From: Phlebotomus papatasi
Taxonomy: Eukaryota; Arthropoda; Insecta; Diptera; Psychodidae
Direction: 5' to 3'
Assembly: GCF_024763615.1 (NCBI RefSeq)
Contig: NC_077223.1
Coordinates: 63,302,627-63,366,626 of the forward strand
Length of the DNA: 64,000 nucleotides
Shown: positions 45,590-57,905 of the stretch, piece by piece
Position numbering within the stretch: the stretch's first letter is position 1
Layout of the letters: every line of letters begins with the position of its first letter
Made by a program: the position numbers and the translations under genes
The notes under the pieces: generated by a model
What the model was told of the DNA's origin: nothing
Database searches by the model: none
The model's input: only the letters and a program-made list of their open reading frames with translations

Positions 45590-45790
45590 TTACTACTCTC
45601 TCTTATGTCTGGCCTATTCCCAATGTAATTGTAACAATGACTTTGTAACAAATAACATACAGTCTGTGAAAGGACGTTTCCATCGTTTAGTCCTGGAGAC
45701 TGGAATCAACGCTAAGACGGCGATGGACGCATGGGAAGGGGGGTAAAAAGACGTAATGAGATGAAAATAAATTGAATTGAATTGAATTGA
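45590..45790 (+). mobile_element. 3' UTR and tail of a non-LTR retrotransposon
   Basis: A relatively GC-rich stretch ends in AAAATAAATTGAATTGAATT and further ATTGA repeats (45767-45790). This is the same tail as the RT-bearing LINE at 19927-21744 seen on its own strand, but the sequence upstream of the tail differs. It is probably a heavily 5'-truncated member of a related family; no coding frame remains. Confidence 0.6.
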
Positions 45791-47937
45791 AATTTTTTAA
45801 GCAAAAACTTATTGTGCTATATATTTTCCCAAAAATGTCAATTTTTTCCTTTATTATTTAATTATTTTTCTACAAAATACTCTTATTTATAAGTATTTTG
45901 TAGTACGTTGTACTCTGAGTAGTTTCGAATTACAGGATGCACAGCACACAGCGAAGGGTAAGAACGTTTTATTTTAATACGGGTTTCACACAAAAGCTTA
46001 GAGATTGATGATTTATTTACACGAGATGACAAAATACCACAATTTGTTTTTCTCGACTTTTTAAAGCTTGAAAAAAACTGACTCTTGAATTAAATTGAAA
46101 TATTTCACTGACATTTGATTATTTGCATTCCCTCTGCGACTTGTGATATTAATTGACAAAAGATGAATAAAAACCTTCATTCTTCATAGTATTTCACTAT
46201 TTTTTTCGTATTGAAAGAACTAGGAAAGTGGATTTATTTTTATGGAGAAATATTGTCTATACCCTATACGAAGCAAAAGTAAAAAAAAATTGTAAACGAT
46301 TGGCAGACACTGTCAATATTTTTCTTCGCTTGAAGGCACTATTTTCTCCCGTGGGTGGCGCTGATAACTGTTCCCAATTTATAATACTCATAGTTTTAAT
46401 CTAAACTCTAAACCTTTAAAGAAAATAAACAAAAACTGAGATTATGAAGAATCTCATCTTATTAATGAAAATTTTTCAACACTCTCTCTATTCCTCGTAG
46501 AATTGAAAATATTTTCGCTAATTTCAATTTCAAATCTAATATCCTTTCTCTGAATTGGTCCTAAAAAGTATTACGTTGGAAAATCTTTATTTCAATCACG
46601 AAAGCTTGATACTGTCAAGGCATAAAATATCCTATAGAGAATTGTATTATCTTATTTTTTTTTCTTCCTGAATGTGATTGATTAGAGTTCCACCTCCATT
46701 GTGAAAGAAAGCTAATTTACGTTGCTAAGCACACTTAAGTAAATTCATTAAGACAGAGGAATCAAACAGAAGCTGAGCATTAAGTATTTCTCTTATGGAA
46801 GTGTATCTGGCATTACCACATTCTATTTAATTTTTAAACAAATTGGCTTTAAGGACACAGAGTGAGTCTCAAAACGGATTATGCAAATCCTACTCTTTAT
46901 TTCTTTTCCTAGATGCATTCTCTTTGAACTTTTACCTTTTGACTAGATAGAATATTGATTGGAAGCTTTTTTGAGTCATGAGATATCTTATAAGAGAAAG
47001 AAAAAGGGGAAGGTGTATTTGCAGATCAAGAGACAATAAAATGGATGGTAGTAAAACATTTATTTGACGCTGATATCCACTTGGGAGTCTTTTGTCCACA
47101 AATATATTCTATGCCTCAGTCACATTTTGGAAGATACAACATTTTCCCAGAGAAGTTGATTTAGCTCCAATGAGAATGAAACTATACGATATCGGAAAGA
47201 GACTTACTCAATGTGAAGGGAATTTAATATATGACTGGAAGCATTGATAAAGTAAATGAAGGGATTTTCCTAAAGACATCGCATATACATTTATTCATTT
47301 GGCTGCAGACGAAATTCAATTCCTCCTGGTGAGGTCATTTTTCCCCATTTCATCCAACTCCAAATCCCTAATAAGTTACATTTACTCTTGGCAGAGGAGA
47401 ATCCCGTAGAAATTGCATTATCGAACAATATTCCCATATCCAGCATTTGTTCTGTCAATTGCCAAAGTCAATGGAAGACAAATTGCATCTCATTAAGAAG
47501 TTGATGGGAATAAATCTGATTTTGTCTCTTGCTGAGGATTTTATGGGTGGTTTCCACCCACAAGTAAAATGTATCAGAATACCACCCCAATTTCCGCCAC
47601 ATCACAAAATGAGTCTCCCACAGACTTCAAGCCATGGGAAGCTCTCCATGAGATGGAAAATAATTGCACTCAAATTGAGAGACACTCGAAATAACAATTG
47701 AGATTGAAGACCTTTAGAGGCAGCAATTGCTAATAATAAGGTATACTTGTAGAGATCATGAGGAAGGGTAAATTAAATTTCATATTACCACATCTTTAAG
47801 TGAATTAAGCCATTACGGCATGATTCAAGGGACTCTCTGAGAAGTTACATATGAGAAGCTTTTGCTACATTTAAAACAGATATTTCGTATTACTACACAA
47901 AAATATAGAAACAATATTTAAAAGGAAGAAGAACATA
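45791..47937. other. Intergenic, nothing recognised
   Basis: No repeat or coding similarity seen. It has few inverted repeats compared with the rest of the window, so it may be ordinary single-copy DNA. Confidence 0.5.
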
Positions 47938-49214
47938 GGGGAGACCGGGGAGGTTTGGGACAGGGGTAGTGTGGGACAAGGCGATTTTTCAATTAATTTT
48001 TGAAATAAATGAGATTTAACCATTACTGTATCGTAGGCAACATTAAGATGTATCTTGACTAAAAGAATGAATATCCTCAGTTTTATTGTTTTAATTCTAT
48101 GAACATTTTTCTAAAAATTGATAAAAATCGTATATTTTGACGTCTCAGTTTTCCTCTTTGTATTTTATATCAGCGATATATAATAAAAACTTTTATATCT
48201 CATTAGGTAGCAGTGTAATCTGGGAACATATTTTTATAAAAGTTTCAGAGATTATACGCTCTTGTTTTTTACATAAAGGTTTTAAATACCAAAACTACAC
48301 GTGGGGATGTTTGGGACACCTGAAAGGGGATGAATGGGACGTTGATTTTCGAGAAGATTGTAGGGGGTGTGCAATTTTTTATTGTCAAAATGAAGAATAA
48401 TGCCCAGTTTCTACTGGAAATCTCCCTCTTGTGCAAAGTTTATCAGTGCAGCAGATTTCTCTAACTGCTGGAGCAATTAAACCATCATTGTCTTGGGAAT
48501 CAATAATTCCTTCTCAGAGGATATTCTGTCTTTGTCCAATCTAGTTAAAAACTTTTTTTTTTCGAAAATCTCTCGAACAAGTTTTCCAGAAAAGGCAAGG
48601 CGAGAGCTAATTTAGAGAAATAATGAGAAAACAGGTACAATGCAGTTGTTGTAAAATCAAAGAGGAATCCATCGAGTTCAAAACTAAGAGTTGCAAGAAA
48701 ATCTACTCGCCTGAGGAATTTGATAATCATGATTGCAATATTTAGAATAAAAAAAAGAAAAGAAAAGTAGATGGAAAATAAGAAGAAAATACTTTAAATA
48801 ATTGATTGACAATAAATGACTCTACTGTACAAATAAAATTGATATTAATTTCTAAGTGTAAATAAAAGATGAAACATTTTTATTTCGATCATTTTTATTT
48901 AATCTGGTATTTAAAATTAATTAACGTGTTCCAGTAATACAAATTATGCGAGAAAAAACGCGTCCCAAACATCCCCTTTTGCATCCCATACTGCCCCACA
49001 TCGGGGAGGTTTGGGACAAAGCGTCAAGTAAAATGTTTTATTTTCTCCAAGAAAACTCAGTTGTTTTCCAAGTTCTATCTAGTGCTTTTTATAAAGTCAA
49101 TACCCATAAGTATCCCAACGACCGCATAAAATTGTAATATATTATCGTGGTTTTTTGGAATACTGTCTCAAAGTCGAAACATGGAAAAGTGTCCCAAACC
49201 TCCCCGGCCTCCCC
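47938..49214. mobile_element. GGGGAGACCGGGGAGG element, 1.28 kb
   Basis: It is TA-flanked, with ends GGGGAGACCGGGGAGGTTTG / CAAACCTCCCCGGCCTCCCC. GGGGAKGTTTGGGAC is repeated inside at about 48302 (+), 48960 (inverse) and 49005 (+), suggesting subterminal motifs or a composite. Nothing coding was recognised. Confidence 0.72.
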
Positions 49215-49834
49215 TATATCAAAATGTGTCAAAAAAGTTACTGATAAATAGTTTATATAATATTAATTACCGGAAAACAGAAGCCAATATCTCCTACCGT
49301 TTTAGACTCTAAGCTAGTACTAATTTGGACAAATTTCAGAGTAGTTTTCAAAGAAAGTAAATCAATAACCGGTATCATTCCGATTTATTACCATTTTAGA
49401 CCCACGAAATCCTATTGATCATTGAAGTAGCCTTTATACAAACTCTCTCATTCCTATCCATATTTTGAGCAGCAATGACAACGTTAAGTACTTAATTAAG
49501 ACATTTAAAAAAGTCCTTAATTAAGTAGTTTGTAATAAGAACATTAAAAGTATTTCTCTTTAAATACACCTTTGCACTTTTTACTGAACACGTACTAAGT
49601 AGTTTTCCTAATGACTACAAATCCTTTATTTTTGAAAAACAAATAATGCTCTCGTGAGGAGTCCAAGAGCTTCACGCAGTTAAAAGCTAGAGATAAGCCT
49701 AGATCGGCTTATTGTAGGTGAGATTCTTATAGTGAGCTTACTCGGGATGTATGCAAATTCGATTTAAAGCTAAAGTTGGGGGACGCCATTCACTTCATCT
49801 TGAATCAAATTCGTGAAATTATACAAATTTTGTA

Positions 49835-50813
49835 TTTAAGGGGTTACGTCACTGAGAGAAATCCGAAAAGGTTAAAATAACATTCCGGAAGTGTTAATTT
49901 TACCCTGCAGTATTGATCCAACCAAAATCTGTGTAAATATTACCCTTTTTAGGTGTATTGAGGGTTAAAGTTACCCTTTTTCATGTTAATTTTACCCTTT
50001 AAAAGGTGTAAAATTAATATAAAAAAATGTTGATATATTTTTACACCTAAAAAGTGTTAAGGTTATGAGGAAAAAAAGTTAATCGCACCCTCTTTTTTCT
50101 CAGTGATGGGTCTCTCATGTCAAAATATAGGCCTTTTTTGTGATAATAATTTATTGTGTAGAAAATATTTTAGAAATTCCAACTTTTGGGATATAAAAGA
50201 GTAACTTTAGAACAAAATTTTAAAAAAAATCAAAAATTTTGAAAATTCGACCGTGTTGGTAGCTGATTTTCGGAACCATTCCCCAAAAAACAGACCTTGC
50301 GGTAGGCAGGTTTCTCCCAGTAGATTCATCTGAAATCAAAAAACCGAATATACTCTGTTAGTGGATTAGTTGGACCCGTGAATGAACGACGCATTTTTGA
50401 AAAAAACAAAATTTGGATTTTTGGCAAAAGTTTTTGTAAAAAAGTATTAATTTTACCCTATTTTTCAACACATTTTGTATTGTAAAAATGGTTCTAATTA
50501 AAGAAAGTGCAAATCCTTTATTCAAACACTAAATAATACTTCTCAATACAAGTATGCAAAATTTCAGAAAGATCGGTTCAATACTCTGAGTAATCTTGAC
50601 TATCGCATTGTAAAACGGTGTTTTGTGAAAAACGCGTTTAAAGTTTAACAACAATATGAGCGTGTGGGCGGAATGCATAACTAAAATTGCTCTACCTCCG
50701 ACAGTTTTACTCCGATTGACTTGAAATTCTCAGAAAATATTTTTCAAATGTTTACTGTAAAAAAATAAAAATATTTTTCTTATTGACCTGAGAGACCCAT
50801 GTAACCCCTTAAA
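49835..50813. mobile_element. TTTAAGGGGTTAC inverted-repeat element
   Basis: The left end TTTAAGGGGTTACG joins, across the CACTGAG MITE, to ATGGGTCTCTCATGTCA. The right end is the inverse: TGACCTGAGAGACCCAT then GTAACCCCTTAAA. The interior is non-coding. Boundaries were inferred from the inverted repeat only. Confidence 0.65.
49850..50105 (+). mobile_element. CACTGAG MITE, copy 4, nested
   Basis: Full-length copy CACTGAGAGAAATCCGAAAA ... TTTTTTCTCAGTG. It interrupts the left inverted repeat of a larger element (49835-50813). Confidence 0.83.
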
Positions 50814-52069
50814 CCAAAATATCAAAGATTTGGATGGAGTGACAGAAAAGTGATATATGGGTGAAATGTAGACCAGAATGTTCTCTATAATTTTGCCATA
50901 GAACTTGATCTCATCGATTAATCAGAAGCCGAGATAATCGAGGTTGTTGGTTTTCTGAACTCGTTTTATCGAACAGAGCGCCCCAAATGTTCATTTGATG
51001 AACTTCAACTATGTCAAAAAATTGTTGTATTTTGTGATACTTTCCATTTAAAACCCTATTTTAAGTGTCTTGATCGAGTAGAAGCAGTCAAATTGAAATC
51101 TGAGTGGTTTCAAAGCGTTATTATGGGAAGAATCAATTTTTTCACACCTAAACAACAAAATCGAACAGATATCATTATCTGATCAAAAAAATATGTTTGA
51201 ACGAAATAGAGATATAAATGTCCTCTAAAATTATGCCGAAGTAATGATCAAGATCGGTGAAGTAGGTGTCGAGATAATTGAGGTTATGTGTTATGAAAAT
51301 TGTTTTTCCAACTGTGGCCCCTCTATTGTTGATCCTACAAAGTTAAAATGTTCTAAAAAGTTGTAGCGCTTTGCGAGATCTTTAATTTGCACCCTTGTTC
51401 GTCAAAATCGGTTAAATAAAACCGAAGATATAGCGGTTTGAATTTCGTGAACTTTAACCCCTCATATCTCCGGTTCTATATTAACCACAGCGAATATACG
51501 CCACTCTTTGGAAACTTCATAGCCTAAGCTACAACATTCTAAAATTTCATCAAAGTGCGCAATGCCGTTTTTGAGAAAAATTAGTTTAAATTTTGACGCT
51601 ATCGCAGCGCCACCTGTGGTGACTTTTTGAACTTCCATCTAAAAGTATTCATAGAGACGAAACCAAAAATTCAAAATTTAGGTCAAAGACAAGGTAGGCA
51701 CCCAGCACGCCTGGATTGAATAATGTAGCGAAGAGGGGTTTGGCAAATAGTTCCATTGCCTCATTGAAGGTATTGTAATGAATCCTAAAGCCGTCCCCTA
51801 GCTTTTCTTTAAAAAAAAAAGGCAACCGGACCAGAAATAACCGGAAAGTCTGGCCACCCTTATGTGACCGTAGAATATATATATATAGTTCCAGTTAAGA
51901 ATAGGAGAAAAAAAAGCCGAATTTTAAAGGTGCCCTTATTCAACTTGCCTCTACCGCAAGTTAAGAGCACCAAAGGCAAGAGTAAACAGAATTCAGGACA
52001 CTGTGGCCAAAATTACATATCCGGATTACAAGTTCTTGAGACTAATGGGAGAAATTTATGTGTATATTG
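50814..52069. other. Non-coding, probably old repeat
   Basis: Phrases such as GAGATAATCGAGGTTRTKKG recur at 50930 and 51270, suggesting an old internal duplication. No gene. Confidence 0.45.
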
Positions 52070-52077
52070 AAGTAAAC

Positions 52078-53123
52078 CAGAGGTGTGCAAAAACCGTTGA
52101 AACCGAATTAACGTCAAAATGGGTTTATTATAGTAGCGTTTTGACCATTGACGTAGGGTGGAGTAAGTACTTTTGGCCACTTTAAGGTTTCATGTGCTTG
52201 TAATTTTTATAATATTTATTTAAATAAAATGAAATTTTGTACAAAGATACCTTAAAGCCGTTCCTTCATAATAATCCAAGAGAATTCCCAAAATTTTTTG
52301 GGTATTTTAGTAAAAAATGCATTTTGTGCAACTATGCATGTTTCAGTACTTTTGGCCACTTTGTAAGCACTTTTGGCTATTGTGTGTAAGCACTTTCGGC
52401 CACTTGTTTCCAATAGAATTTTAATAAAATAACAGAAGAAATAGATTTCGAAAACTTTCACAAATACACAGCACATGTCCTATTCTTATTTAACACCAAT
52501 TTTATGTGATTATTAGAGTATTTTAAATGACGTTTTGCACATTTTCTATTTGATGTAAAATCAGTCAAAAGTCACGATCGTTTTTACTGAAATCCGCGAG
52601 GTGCGCCACGTGTAAAATGTATGGAAAAATGAATGGCCAAAAGTACTTACACAGCCGAAAAAAGTAAGCTCTTTTAGCCACATTCGATTTTCATTTAATT
52701 TGTTAGAAAATCTTATTAAGGATGATATCACAATAAAATTTAGTCAATTAAGAAATGGTCTTTCACTGAATAACATCAAATATTTTCATCAAAAATATGA
52801 AATAATGTAAAACAATTTCTCTTAACATTAGCAAGTTTCTTAAGAATCCCATGTTTTTTTTAGTGATTGTTTACCTTGTCGAGAATTTCTTTCAATGACT
52901 TAGAATTAATCAAGTCGATACAAAATCAAATATGGTTTCTGATTCGTTAGATTAGAGGTCACGAAATAAGACCCATTTTCCTGTTCTAAATAAACTCATA
53001 ATTGTCTTACAATGTGATTTTACTTTAGGTGGCCAAAAGTGCTTACATGGCCAAAAGGGCTGACACTACCCTACATGTTTCATTTGACGTTTATTCGGTT
53101 TCAACGGTTCTTGCACGCCTCTG
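52078..53123. mobile_element. hAT-like MITE with 8-bp target duplication, carrying a nested element
   Basis: AAGTAAAC flanks both sides (52070-52077, 53124-53131). Inverted ends are CAGAGGTGTGCAAAAACCGT / ACGGTTCTTGCACGCCTCTG. The 8-bp duplication and CAGRGGTGNGCAA terminus are typical of hAT elements. The hAT part itself is only about 130 bp; the rest is the insertion at 52156-53071. Confidence 0.87.
52156..53071. mobile_element. GGGTGGAGTAAG element with repeated TTTTGGCCAC motifs
   Basis: TA-flanked (52154-52155, 53072-53073), 916 bp. GGGTGGAGTAAGTACTTTTG is at the left and the inverse of GGGTAGTGTCAGCCCTTTTG at the right. The motif AAGYACTTTTGGCCAC or its inverse recurs near 52167, 52350, 52390, 52635 and 53033, i.e. 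as subterminal repeats. No ORF. Confidence 0.75.
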
Positions 53124-53131
53124 AAGTAAAC

Positions 53132-54904
53132 TGTCAACGTTAGTATAGGAAAACTGTCAAATATAGTCAAAAACTGATCTACTGTAAAGACGGCACTTAA
53201 GAGGGCTTTTTAGTTAAATTTATCAACCCAAATTACTCACTAAATGAATTAACTTTTGAAAACGCAAATTCAATAACATTTTGAGGTTATGGTATTTTCG
53301 TTATGGTATGGTTATGGTATCGTCCAAAGAGTTAGGTAACATATAATAATAACACTTATGTGTTATTCGAATTTTGTTTCTAACTATCACATAATTTTTT
53401 TATGTTAATGTCTGTGACAAAATTACATGTTAAAGTGTTTCGCCACTTAAAACGAAATAATTCTTGAAATTGCAATGCTTTGTCTTTGTAATGCTGTTCT
53501 TTCAACCATTTCATTTAAAAGTTATAACTCACGAAAGTAACTTGCACAAGCTTTAAATTCTTTGAGAAACTTCCTTTGACTTTTTTTGTTCATTTTCCCA
53601 CGCCAGTTCAATTTCTCTGCACTTTCTGATTTATATCGCGAAAATTTATTGCTTGGAAAATTCCATTAGAAATAATTCACAATAGTCTGTGACATAAAAG
53701 TTGTGCAAAGAGAATTCATCATTGAAATTTCCGTCAAAGAAATCTTTTTTTTTTTTATTTTGAAATCTGATTTTGTCCATATTGCGGTAATTTAAGAGCT
53801 TTTCTGGCGCTTTTCCAACAGACAACATCCTCAGGCGTTACTTTCGAGAAAACCTAAAAAATATTTCACCATAAACTTTATAATCACCATGATGGGATCC
53901 TATTTTGAGGTTATGGTTCCGGGGAAGATTTATGGATGATGTACGGAAGCTCAGGTTTTTTTCTCATTCCTATTGAAGATGGATTTCCCAGGAAAAAATG
54001 CAGATTTTCTTTAACATCTATCGTTTGAAAATTTCCAGCTGTCACAGCGGAAAAAAACAACATAAGACCTTCGTCAGCTTAAACTATGAAAATGGGGCTG
54101 GTTCTTATTTCCACCCTTCAAGTCAATGTGATGAGCAAAAAGAGTGACTTCCTTTTGAATATTTTATTTAATCCACAAAATCGAGAACGTGATGTATTCG
54201 TGGAAACGCTCAGGGAATCTCAATTGTTGGACGAGAATAAAAGAAGAGAAATGAGCCTCTGGACGACGATAGAGGTCAATTTTAACCATTTCAGTAGGAC
54301 AAGATTGGGAGTTTTAACCTTACAAAATTACTTCCGCCAGCACCTTCTGGATGAATCAAATCTATCTGAGAGGATTGATTCAATAAAGGCTCCCCAGCCA
54401 TGACTGGCAGATTTTTATTAAAAAAGAAATTGGCAATTTTCACCTCAGTTAGTGCTCACTATCCTGGAAATAACACAAAAAAATTATATAAGGTCTTGTG
54501 AAACGCTACAATTTTCTTAAATAGGCTAATGCTGATAAAAATTATTTTTAAAATTTCAAAGTTTCATATAAGGGACACTCGATTTATTTATTAAAATATA
54601 GACATTTGTAGCTCCGATTAAATGCTTTGAAAAACAATATGGCGACTGGCCATGATCCTGCTACGCAGATTGACAATTCAGTCCAGTTCCCTCAAATGTA
54701 AACACGGTTTAATTCAAAATGTAAAATTTGAGGTTATGTGAAGAAATTTTTGCATATAGATCTTTGTAACCATTTTTTCTGATGTTTGCTCAATATTACG
54801 GTAGTATATTAACTTCCTGATCAAATTTCAACCATTTAATAATAAATTATGTTGGTATATATTCTCTAAAGTAATTTTTCTTAATTTAGGAAAAGTGCAT
54901 TATA
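53132..54904. other. Intergenic, nothing firm
   Basis: It has a short GTTATGGTAT repeat at 53285-53325 and an unassigned 105-codon frame at 54086-54403. TTGAGGTTATGTGAAGAAA (54730) resembles 32380 inverted in the foldback loop, hinting at a shared MITE. Confidence 0.45.
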
Positions 54905-55328
54905 GGGTAAGTGTGCCTAATTCCGGCCAGCTTGCAATTTCGGCCACCTTTTTTGTTCCTCGAATTTCCATGAACTTTTAGATTTTACGTATTCTAGAGA
55001 TTATACAATGCAAAAGAATAGCAAAAAATGTAGCTACGACAAACGAGATGATGTGAAAAAGATATTGGAAGAATTCCCGAAGGGCAAGGAACTATGAGAA
55101 TGAAGGTAGCCGAAATAGGGTACCAAAACTATGTCTATATTTTTATTCATTTTAAAATGTATTAAGAATGATTTTAGAGTAAGTAAAGACGATAGTCTTT
55201 ACAAGGTTCCAAGCAACACTCTTTCAGAAAAAAGAATAAATAAAATCAATTGTATTTAAAATATTACATTTCAAACTTGAGACTTTGACGCTTGCATGCA
55301 ACTATGCCGAAATTTGGCACACTTACCC
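54905..55328 (-). mobile_element. GGGTAAGTGTGCC MITE, copy 5
   Basis: It is TA-flanked in inverse orientation and full-length. The ends are GGGTAAGTGTGCCTAATTCC and TTTGGCACACTTACCC. Confidence 0.88.
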
Positions 55329-55685
55329 TATATGAATTCTGTTACGTTTTAAAAATTTTGTTCAAATTTGACGGATTGAGAAATGTCATTTACAAGGGAA
55401 AGTGCCCATGCTTGATACAATCCAAACTTAAGAGGATCGTCAAGGAAAAAAAAGCTCCAGATTCAAGCTCTCGCGGAGCTACTCAAAGCATCCGTGATGT
55501 CCCCTGGTGGTGAAAAGAGTCATCACCCGCCATCAGCTGTCTCGTTTTTTCTACTGTTTTTTGTTCACGCTCATCGTCTGTCTATTTTTCTCCGAAGCGC
55601 TCCCCAGACCCAGAGCACACAAAAAACTCATTGAAAAGGTTGAAAACCCAAAGGCAGATTTTTAGCCTTGCGATGCATTATGAGA

Positions 55686-57830
55686 TTTTGTGAAGGAAAG
55701 AAAAAATGAGACATGCATGTTTTACGCATATCTTTGTCTCTAAAAATTGATAAAAAAAAATTAAATTTTCAAGTGACAAAATTTCTATTTTTATTTTCTT
55801 CATAGTCCAAAATTTCTATTTCTTCAAAAAGAACACGTGCATTTGACACATTTGAAAGATAGGGGGAAACAGGTTTGTTTTTTGGCCTTTTTTTGGTACG
55901 GGAAAGTCAAACTAATAAATAATTAACATGACCTTTATTTTTCCTCCATTCTTTCCAAAAACCATGTTCTTCTTGGGAATCTTTAAAAACGCATCCTGCG
56001 ATTTTTTTATTTTTAAATATGTTTTAGAGGCCGACTCGGTGATAATTTCATATAAGAAAATACTGTTGAATCAAAGATTTTTCAAGGTCAAAGGTTAAAA
56101 ATGCTCTATAGAGAGCGTATTTTTAAACCGAATAGGGTGACATTTGGTATAGTTCCAAAGGTCATGCACTTTTTTACAATTCTGAAAAGGGTATAATTTT
56201 TTATGAATCCATATAATAAACCAGTTATGAAACTATAACTAATTTTAATCTGAAGTCCAATTGTAGTATTGTTAGCAAATTGCACAATCACAGTAAAAAC
56301 TTTTGGACACTGACCAAAATATTGGTAAAAATTTTCTTTAGAACAATTTGTTACAGAACAAATATGTACCTAAAAAAGATATTTATTCGTTCCAATATTC
56401 TTTTTCCTTTACGGTTTTGTTAAGAATAGTGACAATTGTGTAAAAGTTTTCTTTTAGAACCGTTTCGATACGGTGGAATACCTACAAATTTCAGTAGATT
56501 TCGTTTTATACAAATTTGATCTGTGAGTTGGAATAGAATTTTGTTGCGCTCTACTGTTTTGTTCCCACTGTCAGGAACAAATTTGTAGATTTTTTTTTAT
56601 AAAAATACTATACCTACATTTGTAACATATTCGTTTCAAAAATTTTCGGTGTCCGTGGACGATTTAATTTTTGGAACAAAAATCGTTACTAATATGGGGA
56701 ATCCTTTTGCCTCTCTTAAAAAGTACAAATTTGTTGCTAAAAGTCGGAACCAAAATATAGACATTTTGTTCCAATTATCGGGAACAAATTAATGCAATTT
56801 AAAAGATCTCGTCCGTTTCGTCTAACAGTTAAGGTCTATAGTTAAGGTGCCAGTGCTGGTAGCAGGAGGGGAAAAATCTCGCCAATCTCGAATTAAAAAA
56901 AAGTGAAACCGTAAATATTATAGCTTGAAAAATGCCACAAATTTAACGTCCTTCTTGCTGCGATGGTGACTTTCGGAACAAATTAGTTACTAATATTGAA
57001 AATCTTTTTGTTACTCCTTGAGGGTACAAACTGGTTTATTATATGGATTCATAAAAAATTATACCCTTTTCAGAATTGTAAGAAATTGCATAATCATTGG
57101 AACTATACCAAATGTCACTCTATTCGGTTTAAAAATACGCTCTCTATAGAGCATTTTTAACCTTTGACCTTGAAAAATCTTTGATTCAACAGTATTTTCT
57201 TATATGAAATTATCACCGAGTCGGCCTCTAAAACATATTTAAAAATAAAAAAAAATCGCAGGATGCGTTTTTAAAGATTCCCAAGAAGAACATGATTTTT
57301 GGAAAGAATGGAGGAAAAATAAAGGTCATGTTAATTATTTATTAGTTTGACCTGCCAAGATTGTAAAGTTTTTAAATTTCGAATCGTAAGGGTTAGGGGA
57401 AAGAACTGTCCTTTCGAACGTTCATGCCTGCGAATAGCGTGATTTTTCTTTTATTTTTCCTAAGAGACTTATAAATAATTATCACACAATCATAAATATT
57501 GATGATAAGCTAACTAATATTTAATAGAAATGTGTATAAGTCTCATACGAAAAATAAAAGAAAATTCCCATTATTCCAAGGCATGAACATTCGAAAGGAG
57601 AGTACTTTCCCGTACCAAAAAAGGCCAAAAAATAAACCTGTTTCCCCCTATCTTTTAAATGTGTCAAATGCACGTGTTCTTTGAAGAAATAGAAATTTTG
57701 GACTATGAAGAAAATAAAAATAGAAATTTTGTCACTTGAAAATTTAATTTTTTTATCAATTTTTAGAGACAAAGATATACGTAAAACATGCATGTCTCAT
57801 TTTTTCTCTCCTTCACAAAAGTTCCATTTC
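55686..57830. repeat. 2.1-kb inverted duplication (palindrome)
   Basis: The left arm 55686 to about 56225 and right arm about 57025-57830 are reverse complements with few differences, from TTTTGTGAAGGA / TCCTTCACAAAA at the ends to ATTATATGGATTCATAAAAA at the loop side. A TA-GGGGGAAACAGG motif and its inverse (55862, about 57640) lie within the arms. The right arm is longer because it holds the MITE 57396-57612. The loop (about 56226-57024) is non-coding. Confidence 0.82.
57396..57612. mobile_element. GGGGAAAG MITE, copy inside a palindrome arm
   Basis: It is TA-flanked, with ends GGGGAAAGAACTGTCC / GGAGAGTACTTTCCCG, in the right arm of the 55686-57830 palindrome. Eleven bases of one end (TACGGGAAAGT) survive in the left arm at about 55905-55915. 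Confidence 0.83.
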
Positions 57831-57905
57831 AAAATCGGGTTTTCTGTTGTAATCTCGAAATCATGTTATGCTTTTTCGCTACTTTTAGGTTTATTTTGTA
57901 ACTTC

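Noticed and set aside
54086..54403. 105-codon + strand frame
   Set aside because: It has a methionine start and plausible composition but no recognisable motif, no splice partners and no nearby gene; a chance ORF cannot be excluded.
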